Positions 43,005-54,500 of a stretch of DNA of 64,000 bases are shown here, in pieces. The notes below the pieces were generated by a model. The model saw only the letters and a program-made list of their open reading frames with translations. It had not been told where the DNA came from and ran no database searches. Both the position numbers and the translations under genes were made by a program. Numbering within the stretch: the first letter of the stretch is position 1; every line of letters begins with the position of its first letter. Source of the stretch: Liolophura sinensis (lineage: Eukaryota; Mollusca; Polyplacophora; Chitonida; Chitonidae); assembly GCF_032854445.1 (NCBI RefSeq), contig NC_088307.1, positions 8,816,017-8,880,016 of the forward strand, read 5' to 3'.

Positions 43005-44396
43005 ATGGTTGCCTCTCTGTCCTTCTTGGTTTTGGTAGGTCTATTCCAATTCGGTGATGTAATCGCCTGGCTAAACGATTATGACAAGGAATTGACTTTT
43101 GAATGCACGGAAAACCAGTATGTTTCTGAAATCAAAAGTCAACATAGCAATCGTTACGAGGACAGACAATGGGAATACGCATGCCGTGCACTTCCTTCCG
43201 GAGTTATGACCAATCAATGCAAATGGTACCGTGATGTCAACGAAATGAACGAGCTACTAGCCTTCCGGTGTATGGGCAGCCAGGTGGTCACCGGGGTAAC
43301 CAGTCGCCATGACAACCATTACGAGGACAGAGTTTTTGGTTTTCGTTGTTGTGATATCACGAAATTTAAGTTGGAAAACTGCTTGATAACCAGTTTTATT
43401 AACAGCTACGACGGATTCATGAACTACATTTTACCTCATGACTACGTCATAATTGGCATGGACAGTGAGCACGACAACCACTACCAGTAAGTCTATTTTT
43501 AACAAGGGGGGCTTTATGAACTAGTGGTAAGCGTGCTAGCAGGAACAATGACCCATTATTCGCTAGTAGTTCAAGTCCAGCTCATGCCGGCTACCTCTCC
43601 ATCCCTACGTAAGAAGGTCTGCCAAAAACCAGCGAATGGTCGTGGGTTTCCCCTGGGCTCCGCCCGGTCCCCACCCCCCCCCCCACCCCCTCCCCCACCA
43701 TAATGCTGGCCGCCGTCGTATAAGTGAATTATTCTTGAGTGCAGGGTAAACCACCAATCAAATGAATATATTTAACAGCTGTATATTATACCTACACCAA
43801 GATGGTTATGGGGACCTCCACTATAGTGAGACGGTCCACCAGCCACACACAGGTGGCCGTGGGTTTTCTCCATGCTCTGCCTGGTATCCTCCTGCTACAA
43901 TGCAGGCCGTCCATGGACGTTGGGTGAAGACATCTCGCCTCGCGGCCCTCGGCTCGAGGACGGTGCAAATACAATCACCGTGTGGTTTTCTACGTGTGGC
44001 GGAAGTTCCTTCTATAGATTCAATAGTAACATTAAACCAACGTATACGATAAACAGTCTTGTTGTTCGAATCTCTAGGTGTACCCGGGGGTCGGGTTGTA
44101 GATTTGGACAATGGTGCAGGATATATGAAAATCTGGGAGTGTAAGCAAAAGTGTAAGAGATATAACCATTTCGCCCCCCCGCCCTACCTCCATCACCACC
44201 ATCCCGCACATTGTATTTTAGAAGGACTAGTGAACAATTGAATTCAACCTCGCCAACATCAACATATAATGGGCTTACTTTTTACACTGGATAGTAACTA
44301 ACGGTACGTGATATAATAATGCTGTTTATTTATAGGGATCGTCGATGGAAACTTGAAATATGCCAGGTAATAAACGAGACGAAAATGGCTTTATAG
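43005..44396 (+). CDS. Dermatopontin-like secreted matrix protein, two exons
   Basis: Exon 1 43005-43486, exon 2 44336-44396, joined in phase 2 (GTAAGT donor, TATAG acceptor); 180 residues, close to the usual dermatopontin length. Residues 1-20 are a signal peptide (MVASLSFLVLVGLFQFGDVI). The mature part begins AWLNDYDKELTFEC, the family's W-x-N-x-Y-D opening. Three family signatures follow: NRYEDRQWEYAC, NHYEDRVFGFRCC and, across the splice, NHYQDRRWKLEIC. Dermatopontins are disulphide-rich extracellular proteins that bind matrix components; in molluscs they occur in shell matrix, and related proteins in amoebocyte aggregation. The start at 43005 is preferred because it begins the signal peptide; an in-frame ATG at 42888 would add 39 residues. 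TATAAAA at 42738-42744. The intron carries two SINE-A copies. Confidence 0.9.
43510..43770 (+). mobile_element. SINE-A in the dermatopontin intron
   Basis: Degraded head (AACTAGTGGTAAGCGTGCTA), body interrupted by a C-rich tract at 43671-43696, then the normal 3' core and tail. Confidence 0.75.
43803..44055 (+). mobile_element. Old SINE-A-like fragment in the dermatopontin intron
   Basis: GGTGGCCGTGGGTTTTCTCC and a CCTGGTATCCTCC segment match the SINE-A body at low identity; the end near ACATTAAACCAACG resembles the tail. Confidence 0.4.
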
Positions 44397-44486
44397 GACG
44401 CGACTTTTACCGCAATAAGACAATACGACTGACCTGCGGTCACTTAATATACGAATCGTATGACAAGCTTGTACAGATCATTAAGT

Positions 44487-44492
44487 AATAAA
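44487..44492 (+). promoter_or_regulatory. Poly(A) signal of the dermatopontin gene
   Basis: AATAAA 91 bp after the TAG at 44394-44396. Confidence 0.5.
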
Positions 44493-44499
44493 AGGAGTC

Positions 44500-45050
44500 T
44501 GGTAAAATTGCTGGCACTACTTTCTGGGTTGTCGCTGACTTCGTATACAATGAGGCAATGCTCCCACCTCAGTGTTTCGGGCCTAAGTCTGTACTGTTCA
44601 TTTTTTGTTTTTGCGAGTTTTGTGAGTAAATTTCCAATGTATTACTCATTCGTCGCAAAGGTAAATAAATAATCCTTGGAACCGAGTCACTATTGCGCTA
44701 GAAAAGGCATAGGCCTCGAGCGATGAAGAACCTTTCTCGCCAAAATGTTGTCGGGGCTATGCTGGGTAGTTTATTGTTCATTTCTGCGTATACGATTACG
44801 TTCAGTGGAAAAACTGGTGACGTAGTACTCATTCGTTGCAACAGAATAATGGTAAACACTCGTTGAAAACGAGTGATCATTACATTGGTAAAGGTACCCT
44901 TGAAGTGGAGGACCTTTCCCGCCTAAAGTGAGTCGGGACTTAGCTGGGTAATGTTCAGTGGGCAGGCTGGTTACGAAGTTCACTCATTGCGTGAGAATAA
45001 TGGTAAATCCTGCCGGGAAGCCAATCACCATTGCATTAGGAAAAGTATAT
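44500..45050. repeat. Diverged tandem repeat of about 190 bp
   Basis: Three related segments marked by ACTCATTCGT(C/T)GCA or ACTCATTGCG, GTAATGTTCAGTGG-like and GAACCTTTCTCGCC-like blocks. Noncoding. Confidence 0.45.
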
Positions 45051-45069
45051 ACTCTTGTTTAACACAATT

Positions 45070-45715
45070 ACACAGCTCTGGCATCCAGTTCAAGGAGATA
45101 TTATTTGATGTATATTTATTATCACAATTTCCAACATACTGCGAAGTCCGGTTGAATTAAACAGGATTAAGGTTTATGCAGGATAAACAGCACTGACATT
45201 CGAGACGGCGTACATCTGGGTACTTCCCTCGCTTGCGGCAGTGGCTAACAGACGACGAGGTGAAGGATAACAGCGGACGGTCAAGAGAAATGAACAACAT
45301 ATACGATTTTCTGGGAACTTATATTTGATAATAGCCTATATATAGTATAGTTAGAGAATACAGCAATCTGCACAGCACACGTAAGAGCGAAGAAAATTAC
45401 AAGTGCCCTTATGTCCGCGGTCTCGAATACACAAGATGTTATTTGAGACGGATTAGCTCTGCGTAGCCTGATATGCACGTAGACGAGTCTCTGTTCCTCT
45501 ATTTACCATTTATAATTCACTAACGACATCGTTATGATCAAGTGTGTACTTCAGAAACTTTTGACGGTTTGGGTAACACGACTGTCAGGCCCATGCCAGG
45601 TAGCGGAGCAGACGAGACAAAAACAAGATCATTAACGTCCGTCATTTACTTATTGGATCGGCGTTTTACGCCGTAATTATAGCTTATAGAATGAATACGG
45701 GCTGATGTGGACGAG
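45070..45715. other. Spacer without recognisable features
   Basis: No repeat family, exon or RNA gene is seen. Confidence 0.4.
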
Positions 45716-45721
45716 TTCCCT

Positions 45722-45876
45722 TTAGCCGAGGTGGTTAGCATGCCAGCGCGGCACAATCACCCAGCGGCCTCTCACATATGCAGTAGCTGTGAGTTCCAGT
45801 CCGGCTCATGCTGACCGCCATTGCATAAGCGAAATATTCTTGAGCACGGCGCGAATACCAAATTAAATCAGATCGT
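45722..45876 (+). mobile_element. SINE-A with internal deletion
   Basis: Head (TTTAGCCGAGGTGGTTAGCA) joins directly to the 3' core (CCATTGCATAAGCGAAATATT); the body is deleted. Confidence 0.7.
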
Positions 45877-45944
45877 AATCGAAGTATCCAACTTACAATT
45901 CAGGCCGTCAACCAATTATACAATATCCAAAGTCAAATCGTGAA

Positions 45945-46490
45945 GAACCGCTTCGGTGTTCTAATGGTTAGAGCGTCTGCCTCAAAGTCGGGATCGGGAC
46001 CGGTAGGTCCAGGATCAATCCTTGATCGAGTCACACCTAAGACTTTAAAAGCGGAAGTTGTAACTTCCTTGCTTGGCGTTCAGCATGAAGGGGATAGTGC
46101 AACGACTGGCTGACCCGTATCAGTATAATGGCTCGGGCGGGGCTGCTTACTTGCTTTCGGTAAGTCGTCTCAGTGAAGCAGCACTAAATAAAAAGAGCGG
46201 TGGAAATCCGTCTTGCAACAAGGGGGCACATTACACGTACATGCACCCCAAGGGTTCCTTCGTCGTCATATGACTGAAAAATTGTTGAGTACGACGTTAA
46301 ACCCCAAGCACTCACTCACTCACTCAAAGTCGGGAGATCCGGTATGAAAGCCGGATTGCGTCATACCATTGACTGGTTGGCACGGTGCCACTATAAAGTG
46401 TTTGGGTGAGGTGTGGTGTCATCGGCATGATATTTCAGTGGCGGCAGCACTTTGAAGGCACGGACTCGATCATTCATTCATTCAAATCAT
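45945..46490 (+). mobile_element. SINE-C interrupted by a SINE-B
   Basis: Head TTCTAATGGTTAGAGCGTCT stops at 45993 and resumes at 46323 with GATCCGGTATGAAAGCCGG, a degenerate body, and an ATTC repeat near 46475. The gap is the SINE-B at 45994-46322. Confidence 0.75.
45994..46322 (+). mobile_element. SINE-B nested in SINE-C, with target-site duplication
   Basis: 5'-truncated SINE-B ending in an ACTC repeat, flanked by CTCAAAGTCGGGA at 45981-45993 and 46323-46335 (13 bp). The truncation point TCGGGA is shared by target and element, suggesting microhomology at integration. Confidence 0.85.
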
Positions 46491-46559
46491 CAAAGACCAG
46501 TTTCATAAATAAAATTACCAACACCGAGTCAGTTTTTAAATTCACCAACAATTTAATTA

Positions 46560-47330
46560 AATCGGGTTCTTGATTCTCTACTAGGTGAGGTCTATGATTC
46601 TCTGTTATATTGGATTTTCATTCTCCACCATACCTGGTTTTTGAATCTCCACAATGTCATTTTTCTTTCTATCTTCAACAGGTCAGGTATTTGATTCAGT
46701 ACCATGTCAGGTTTTTGATTCTCCATGTCAGGTTTTTAATTCCCCACTACTTCAAGTCTTTTATTGTCGGTCATGGGTTCCATTCTCCATCATGTGAGCT
46801 TTTAGAATCTCCATGTCAATTTTTTTCATTCTTTGCCAGGTCAGGTTTTTATTCTACACCATATCAAGTTATTAATTCTTCACCACGTGAGGTTTTTGAT
46901 TCATCAATATGCCACGTTTTTTAATCTCCAGCATGTTTTTTGATTTTTTGATTAATTATCATGTCTGTTTTTTATTCTTCACCATGTCAGTTTTTTGATA
47001 GCCAACGAAATCAGGATTTTGAATCTGCATATCAGGTGTTTAAATCTCCAGTATGTCAGGTTTTTGATTCTCCACCATGTCTGCTTTTTGTTCCTCTAAA
47101 ATGTCAGGTTTCTGACTGTCCACCATATTAGGTTTTTGAATCACGGCTGTCGAGTTTTTGTTTCTCCACCGTGTCAGGTATCGACCGGCAGGGTTGTAAG
47201 TTTCTCGGGTTTTTGAATCCCAGCCTCGTCAGGTTAGGGGTTTTCCACCACGCCGTTATTTTGATGTCGGTTAGTGGATTCTCTGCCATGTCATTACGTC
47301 ACGGTTGTGATTGTTCACCATGTGAGGGTT
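46560..47330. repeat. Degenerate short-unit minisatellite
   Basis: About 30 loosely spaced copies of a 20-28-bp motif, GTCAGGTTTTTGATTCTCCA with ACCAT, heavily mutated. Confidence 0.75.
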
Positions 47331-47344
47331 AAATGAAATTGTCA

Positions 47345-47584
47345 GGCAACTTTCCCCGACAGTAATTTCTTTACAGATTGCCGTATTTCCGGCTAAACTG
47401 CATGGTTTTACGGCTTTGCAAGACTGAGCATCTGTCGTTAGAAGCTGCCAGAAAATTACATCTCCTGGCAGGGTTACTTTGCGAGAGCCGCCACCTTATC
47501 TCGTCTAAACCTGCGTGGATTCGCGAGATTCCTGAGATGCTGATTCAGCTTACAGCACTGGACGTACATACACATGTTTAATGG
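47345..47584 (+). other. Open frame of unknown meaning after a possible acceptor
   Basis: TTTCTTTACAG at 47364-47374 is followed by about 67 open codons (EAARKLHLLAGLLCESRHLI) to TAA at 47580-47582. It could be a terminal exon of an unseen plus-strand gene. No partner exon in phase or poly(A) signal was found, so this is only a possibility. Confidence 0.2.
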
Positions 47585-47796
47585 ATTAATGATCACATCA
47601 ATACCACAAACAGACCCAGACAGGTAGATGTTCTCGTCCAGGCTCTAAAACATTCCACTCGCACAACAACTGTATCCCACTCCTGCATTCACTCTCACAA
47701 GCAATACCATCCAAACCTTTTTCACATTTGATCGCTTATGTCCAGCCTTTGAAGCTGTACCAGAGAAACCCAACTCGATGGCTTCCGTGTAATTGC

Positions 47797-47802
47797 TTTA
47801 TT
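47797..47802 (-). promoter_or_regulatory. Poly(A) signal candidate of the minus-strand gene
   Basis: AATAAA on the minus strand, about 780 bp beyond the stop at 48576, just past the minisatellite. Confidence 0.4.
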
Positions 47803-47819
47803 ATATTTCTGACACGATT

Positions 47820-48592
47820 ATTTCACACTTAAACCTGTCATTTCCTAACTGTATACTTGTAATTGTTATGATGACATTTATGTCAAATCCCCAGACAAAG
47901 TCTTCCTATTTTGCAATTGTACAATTGTAGTTGTTGTGATGACATTTATGTCAAATCCCTAGGCAGGCAAACTCTTCCTATTTTGTAGTTGTATAATTGT
48001 AGTTGTTGTGATGACATTTATGTCAAATCCCTAGGCAGGCAAATCCCTAGGCAGGCAAACTCTTCCTATTTTGTAATTGTATAATTGTAGTTGTTGTGAT
48101 GACATTTATGTCAAATCCCTAGGCAGGCAAACTCTTCCTATTTTGTAGTTGTATAATTGTAGTTGTTGTGATGACATTTATGTCAAATCCCTAGGCAGGC
48201 AAATCCCTAGGCAGGCAAACTCTTCCTATTTTGTAGTTGTATAATTGTAGTTGTTGTGATGACATTTATGTCAAATCCCTAGGCAGGCAAATCCCTAGGC
48301 AGGCAAACTCTTCCTATTTTGTAATTGTATAATTGTAGTTGTTGTGATGACATTTATGTCAAATCCCTAGGCAGGCAAACTCTTCCTATTTTGTAATTGT
48401 ATAATTGTAGTTGTTATGATGACATTTATGTCAAATCCCTAGGCAGGCAAACTCTTCCTATTTTGTAACTGTATACTTGTAATTGTTATGATGACATTTA
48501 TGTCAAATCCCCAGAAAAAGTCTTCCCATTTTGTAATTGTACAATTGTAGTTGTTCTGATATTTATGTCAAATCCTCAGACAAAGTCTTCCT
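47820..48592. repeat. 72-bp minisatellite reaching into the terminal exon
   Basis: About ten units containing GATGACATTTATGTCAAATC and CTCTTCCTATTTTG. Some are 88 bp because CAAATCCCTAGGCAGG is doubled. The right-hand unit includes the stop codon and last codons of the minus-strand gene, so most of its 3' UTR is this array. Confidence 0.9.
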
Positions 48593-51500
48593 GGCCTTCT
48601 GCTCCGCCTAATTCGTTCCCAGCCTGAAACAAACAAGCCATTTAAAACTAAATGTTCATAGAAACTTTAACATTGCTTTATTTTTAGACTCCACTCCATG
48701 CCTTTTAAAGGGAAAATTTGAAGATTTGGCTGATCTTCATCTATACAATGGCTGACAGTTAATGTTTCATCAGTGGAGGAAACTGGTGTGCCTGGATTTA
48801 CTAAAAAACTCTCCTGGTGAGTTACCAGCAAACTCTCCCGGCGAGTTACCAACAAACTCCGCCATACGTGAAGTACTAAAGTACGTGGTGGAAAATAATA
48901 TATACAAGAAAGGATGGTTCACGACTAATTGCTACCAAGGCCCCATGATCATGAAACCACAGGATACTTTGAATCCCAAAGAAATGGGGCTGAACCCCCA
49001 GGTGGCCTCTCCACTGGAAGTCCTGCTCCTTGACAGGAATCTCCATGACCTAGTGTTCAGGGTGGTAACACCACACCATGACTCAGAGCCTCTCACCAAT
49101 TCAATTGCGGTGAGCTTAAGTTCAGCTCATACAGGCTTCCCCCTCTGGCCATAATACGTAGGCAGGTATACCAGCAACATGCGAATGGTGTAGGTTTCTC
49201 CTGGGTTCTGCCCAGTTTCCTTCCACCATAATGCTGGCTGTGGTCATGTGAGATATTCTTGAGTGCCGTGTAAAAGATCAAATAAATAAATAAATAGTCA
49301 CTTGACAACCACGTTAGCCACTAGAGCCCCTCTTTCTATGCAGAGTGTATATGTCTACCACCTAGCATTAATGGTCAGGTATTTGAGCACCTGTGTATGG
49401 GACATTCCAGTATAGCCACTTACCATAGACGGAGGGTGTGCTACAGACAAAAGGCCCTCCGGATACTGCCGCATGGGCTCAAAACATGGCGCATCTGGAG
49501 CAACAACAACATAATTAAAAGAAAGGCCCAAGAGCTTGTCCTACATCTTTAAGATGTCATTAAAATTCTGCTTCATATGATCATCAGTTTATTTGACAAA
49601 CATCTCTATTACAGGTCAACTCACAGCTTGACTAGTTACAGAGTTAGTGCTCTCATTGGCCTCAAACACCCATGTTATAATATTTATTTATTTATTTGAT
49701 TCGTGTTTTACGCCGTACTCAAGAATATTTCACTTATACGACGGTGGCCAACATTATGGTGGGTGGAAACTGGGCACAGTCCGGGGGAAACCCACGACCA
49801 TCCGCAGGTTGCTCGCAGACCTTCCCACATACCACCGGAGAGAAAGCCAGCATGAGCTGGACTGGAACTCCCAGCGACCGCATTGGTGAGAGACTCATTA
49901 TGCTGCGCTAGCGCGCTAACCAACTGAGCCACGGAGGCCCTTATGTTATAATATTAAAATGTGATCAAAAATAGTTAGTTTAGCAATAATGGAATTCAAA
50001 CTTGAAAATCGCCATTTAATATTACCCACAAAAGATAACTTATCTCCTGAAATATTTCAATAATTCAAAAAATTGATGTCATCTTTTGAGGATAATTTTC
50101 TCTATTGTATATATTCGCTTTTCATAAAAGCATACTGATTCCAGTGCCATACATTGACAACGTCATGGGATAAAGTATGGCGTCTCCATCCTGTCTGTTC
50201 CATATTTACCTGTTACTTGATTGTAGGAAATCTCCTGTGTAATCTTTAACCCCAAAATGTTCCAAGCAATCCTTGTGGCTGAGTTGTTAGGGGTCTGAAG
50301 GGCACAATACAGTGGACTCCTCAGCTGTAATGAACCAAAAAAATGGGTACACATAAGCTTTTATAGTACCAATGGGGAGACTCCATATGTTTAATTCCTC
50401 TGAGGTGGCCCTAGTTTCAAAACTGTGAAGCCACGATGGGTTGTTCAAAACTGTCTAAAGACTTAAAACCAGATTTAACTTTTAACTTAAGCCAAGTCAT
50501 CCGTTTTGTACTTAACCCAAAACGATTGTGTTAACAGTATATTGAGTATGAACTAAGTCTGCTCCCATGATAATTGGCACTGGGACAACTTCATTGGCTG
50601 CTGGGATTCGCTAACATTCTGACTATAAAATCTGACATAATACCGGTATAAGCGAACGCACTTTTGAACAGCCGAATCTTGGTCCACAAACCACTGAAAC
50701 ACTGAGTGCTGCATGATATCTACAATGTTAATACAATGTATCATTTTCTAACCTAATGTCATACTGTTCTTAATGTGATGTCATTATGAAATGCTGGGAA
50801 AAGAACATTTAACATCAATAAAATGGCATGTGTTCAGTCAATAACGGGACCATATTATGATGCTGATAATGCAACTTTGTCTCATTCAATGGGATAACAT
50901 GCCAACGGAAACCACACAATATGCCTCAACCAGTCACATTAGGCTGACATTACCTGTTGTTCTATGGACTGACATCAAATGACTCATTCATCAACTGCTG
51001 TTTTAACACGTAGACAGACATGCTTGTCAATTTTTAGGCCACATCACTTAAAATTTTTGTTTTATGGGCAGAAAGAATCTGTTTACATTGTCTGACCAGA
51101 GAATAAAAATAAAACTGAAAAATGATCTAATTTGTCATGTTTGTAGGAAATGTGGATTTTCCCAGTCACTGTTCCTCTTGGACATATTTACATGGTTGAA
51201 AAGTATTGAAAATCTTGAAAAACAACCATTGCCTCTGGCAAGAAACTGACAATCCTTCCAGACAAAAAAAGAAAAAGAAAAAAAAAACAAAACGTAACAA
51301 ACTTACATGTATCCTCTCCAAATAAGACATGATCAGGTTTCTCGCATTATCAACATCTCTGAATTTTCCGTTGTCAAAGCCTTCACATCCTCGAAATTTT
51401 GGACAGCTGAGATCACCCCAGACAACACTGGTAAAATTATCCTGGCAGACATAAACGGTGCCCACTGAAAAAAAAAAAAAAAAGGAAAGAATAAAAACCC

Positions 51501-54500
51501 ATGGATAAGATCTCTCTGTAGCATGGAAATATTAGTTTTGGTTCATCTACTTGTCATTCAAGTTGTTCCATATAAAATATGGAGGTTTACATGTAGTTCA
51601 TAGAGGCATTGGAAAACTGATTTATGAGACATTCGAAAATATAATTTGCAAATTTCCTAAAGTCTTGGGTGTAATGAAGTGATTAATTTTATGTTTACAT
51701 GTTTCACAGAGCAAAAATACCAACTGCCACTGAAAATCTGATGGTGGAATTATCCAATATTCATAAAACAAAAAGTTCGAATTTTTTGGTGCAAAATTGT
51801 ATTTCTGCTGTGGCCTGCTGGGGACCAAGCGGTGAACAGGGTTGCAGTAGTGAGGGCTGTATGACGTTGTGGTAGCTAAGGAGTTGAACGGCAAAGCAGG
51901 GTTGGGTGATGTCAGCAGAATCAGTCCCATTCTCAGGTAGCAGAAATAACTTGCCCCTAAATGGTTAAAACTGATAACACAAAGTCGCTCTTGGTTGTCT
52001 GAATATGCTTGATTTGCATACTTTGAAGTGTGAGATCTCCTTTGTGCAACTTCACCAGAATAAAAAGTTATGTTTTTCCTATAAGATACATTATCCAGAC
52101 ATAGATGCGATTGGTCCAGCGTTGATTTTCTTTTAACCAACTCGATATATCACATATTTTCAACCAGCAAAGATGTATAACTTGGCAAAAGTGTTTCAAA
52201 CTGGAAAAAAATGTTCACTTAATACTAATATACATCTTTGTGCACAGAAATCTGTCAGAAAACCACTATCCTTCAGAAAGTGAAACATACTTATCAACTC
52301 ACATGTAATGCCAAGGTTGGCCACCCCCTGGTTGTGCCAGCGACTGATTTCAGTGAACAGCTGGGCCGTTATGTCTTTGAGAACATCCATATCTCCTTTG
52401 CACCACTCCAGATACTTTCTCAGAGACTTCTCATCTTGCCCTAAAATGTATTTTGTGCACATTAAAATTAACCCACTTAAATAATTAAGCAAAAATACAT
52501 TAGACAGACAGACAGGCAGCAAATACTGAATGGTACTATGGTATAACCCAAAGTAGGCCAATGTCCGCTTGTCTCCAAGTACTAGCTGCTGTATTTTTCA
52601 CTTAAAAGTGCACATACTACCACAGCACAGGACAACTACACACTACACAGAGTGACATGGTCAGCGGCTATCTAAATATTAACCAATCAAGGCACCTTTG
52701 TAATAATGTGAGTTGAAATTCAAATACTCCAGTAAACATCCAGATCGTTTTTAATCCGATTGCTGACAACATTGTACCATAAACATGTACCGTGAATAAC
52801 CCAAAATTTCTCCTGTCAGAAAGTTGCAAGTTTTACCGGATTCTCACAGTTCTATTCATTTTGCATTTTGTAACGGTGTTGTAAAAGAAAAAAAAAATAT
52901 GTGAGTTTCAGCACTAGAAGTTATGGTGTATGAAATTTATTTGTCTCTAAACAAAGGACCTCTGGCAGTGTTTTTTAAGTGATTTACAACATAGATCTAT
53001 GAAATACAGCCTTGTCATCATACCACTAATGTCTGATAGGTGCAACAAAAAAGTTTTCCAGCACAGGATAGTCTGGTAATGTCACAGTGCTTTGATTATG
53101 AACACTAAATACTGTGCAACACACAAAATACATGTACCACTCCACCTTAAACACTGCTGCAAGGGATAGTGTGTTTACCATGTCCACTGGGGGTAGTGGA
53201 GGCGCAGGACCAATGACCTTGAAAAAATAGTTCAAGGTCAATGTATTAAATTAAGGTTTATCTATATGACTGGATGCATATGTGTAGTTTTTAAGTTTAG
53301 AGTTCAAGAAATATTGTATTAGCAATTCTATCACAAAATGCACCCTTACATCACTCACGACGCTGAAAAAAAGGTTGACTAAATAAACAGCATCTTTTCT
53401 TATTTATTTATCTGATTGGTGTTTTACGCCATGCTCAAGAATATTTCACTTAGATGACAGCGGCTAGTATTATGGTGGGAGGAAACCGGGCAGAACCCGG
53501 GGGAAACATCTGCAGGTTGCTGTAAGACCTTCCCGTGTGCGGCCAGAGAGGAAGCCAGCATAAGCTGGACTTCAACTCACAGCGTTTTTTCAACTAATTT
53601 TTAAGTCTACATCTGGTATAAGTTTTGTACACCAGACCAAAATTTTGTCAAGAGATACAGTGTTAAGAAAGAAAAGGATGGAGGGAGTGATGGACAAGCA
53701 GATACTTGTACCGGAACACCCCTATAAAAGAATGCTCGGCCAATTTTGACCAAGGAATAAAAAAAATATATAAATAAATTATCTGGTTACCTGGAAGTCT
53801 GAGAAAAAGGATGATCTCTGCTTGTCTCTTCTTGAACAAGAAGCCATAAACTTTCGGGCACAGAGTTTGGTATGTTGCCAACATCATCGCTGGTATCCAC
53901 TTCAGGAAGTCAGGAATAGATACCTGTACAACAACAACACTAAATATATATGGCTATACCAGCATGCAAATTATTTTACTAAAACAGAAGCAAAATTTAA
54001 CCCTAAATCAAAGACACGGTAAACACAGAACAGCATTCACTTACACTTGTCTGTCATTTATAGAGCACATAAAAGTCTTAGCATGGTGCTTTTGATGCCA
54101 ACACTTTTTTCTCACAGGTTTGTATGCAAAAATGCACTTTCTGAAGCACAATGATCTTAAATTGATACTTTTGGTGCCCATGCGCATCAGTTTTTCTGAT
54201 AAGAAATTGATCAAACTTCTATCAAAAACTTAAAGTGGCTCTTCAAAAGTGAATCAATCAGAATGAAGCAAAATGCGTCGCTTACAAGATCTGATTTATT
54301 TATTCGATTGGTATTTCAAGCTATACTCAAGAATATTTCACTTATAAGACAGTGGCCAGCCTTATGGTGGGAGGAAAACAAGCAGAGCAAGGGAAAATCC
54401 GCTGGCCATCTGCAGGTTGCTGGGAAAAATGTGCAAGATTTTAGGTCCATTAGATCGTAGGTACAGGATATTACAATAATCTTAAGTACTGAATTATTCA

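Noticed and set aside
48762-49154. A 130-codon plus-strand frame.
   Set aside because: It lies in the last intron of the minus-strand gene and its 3' half is SINE-A; the first half has a local tandem repeat and no family.
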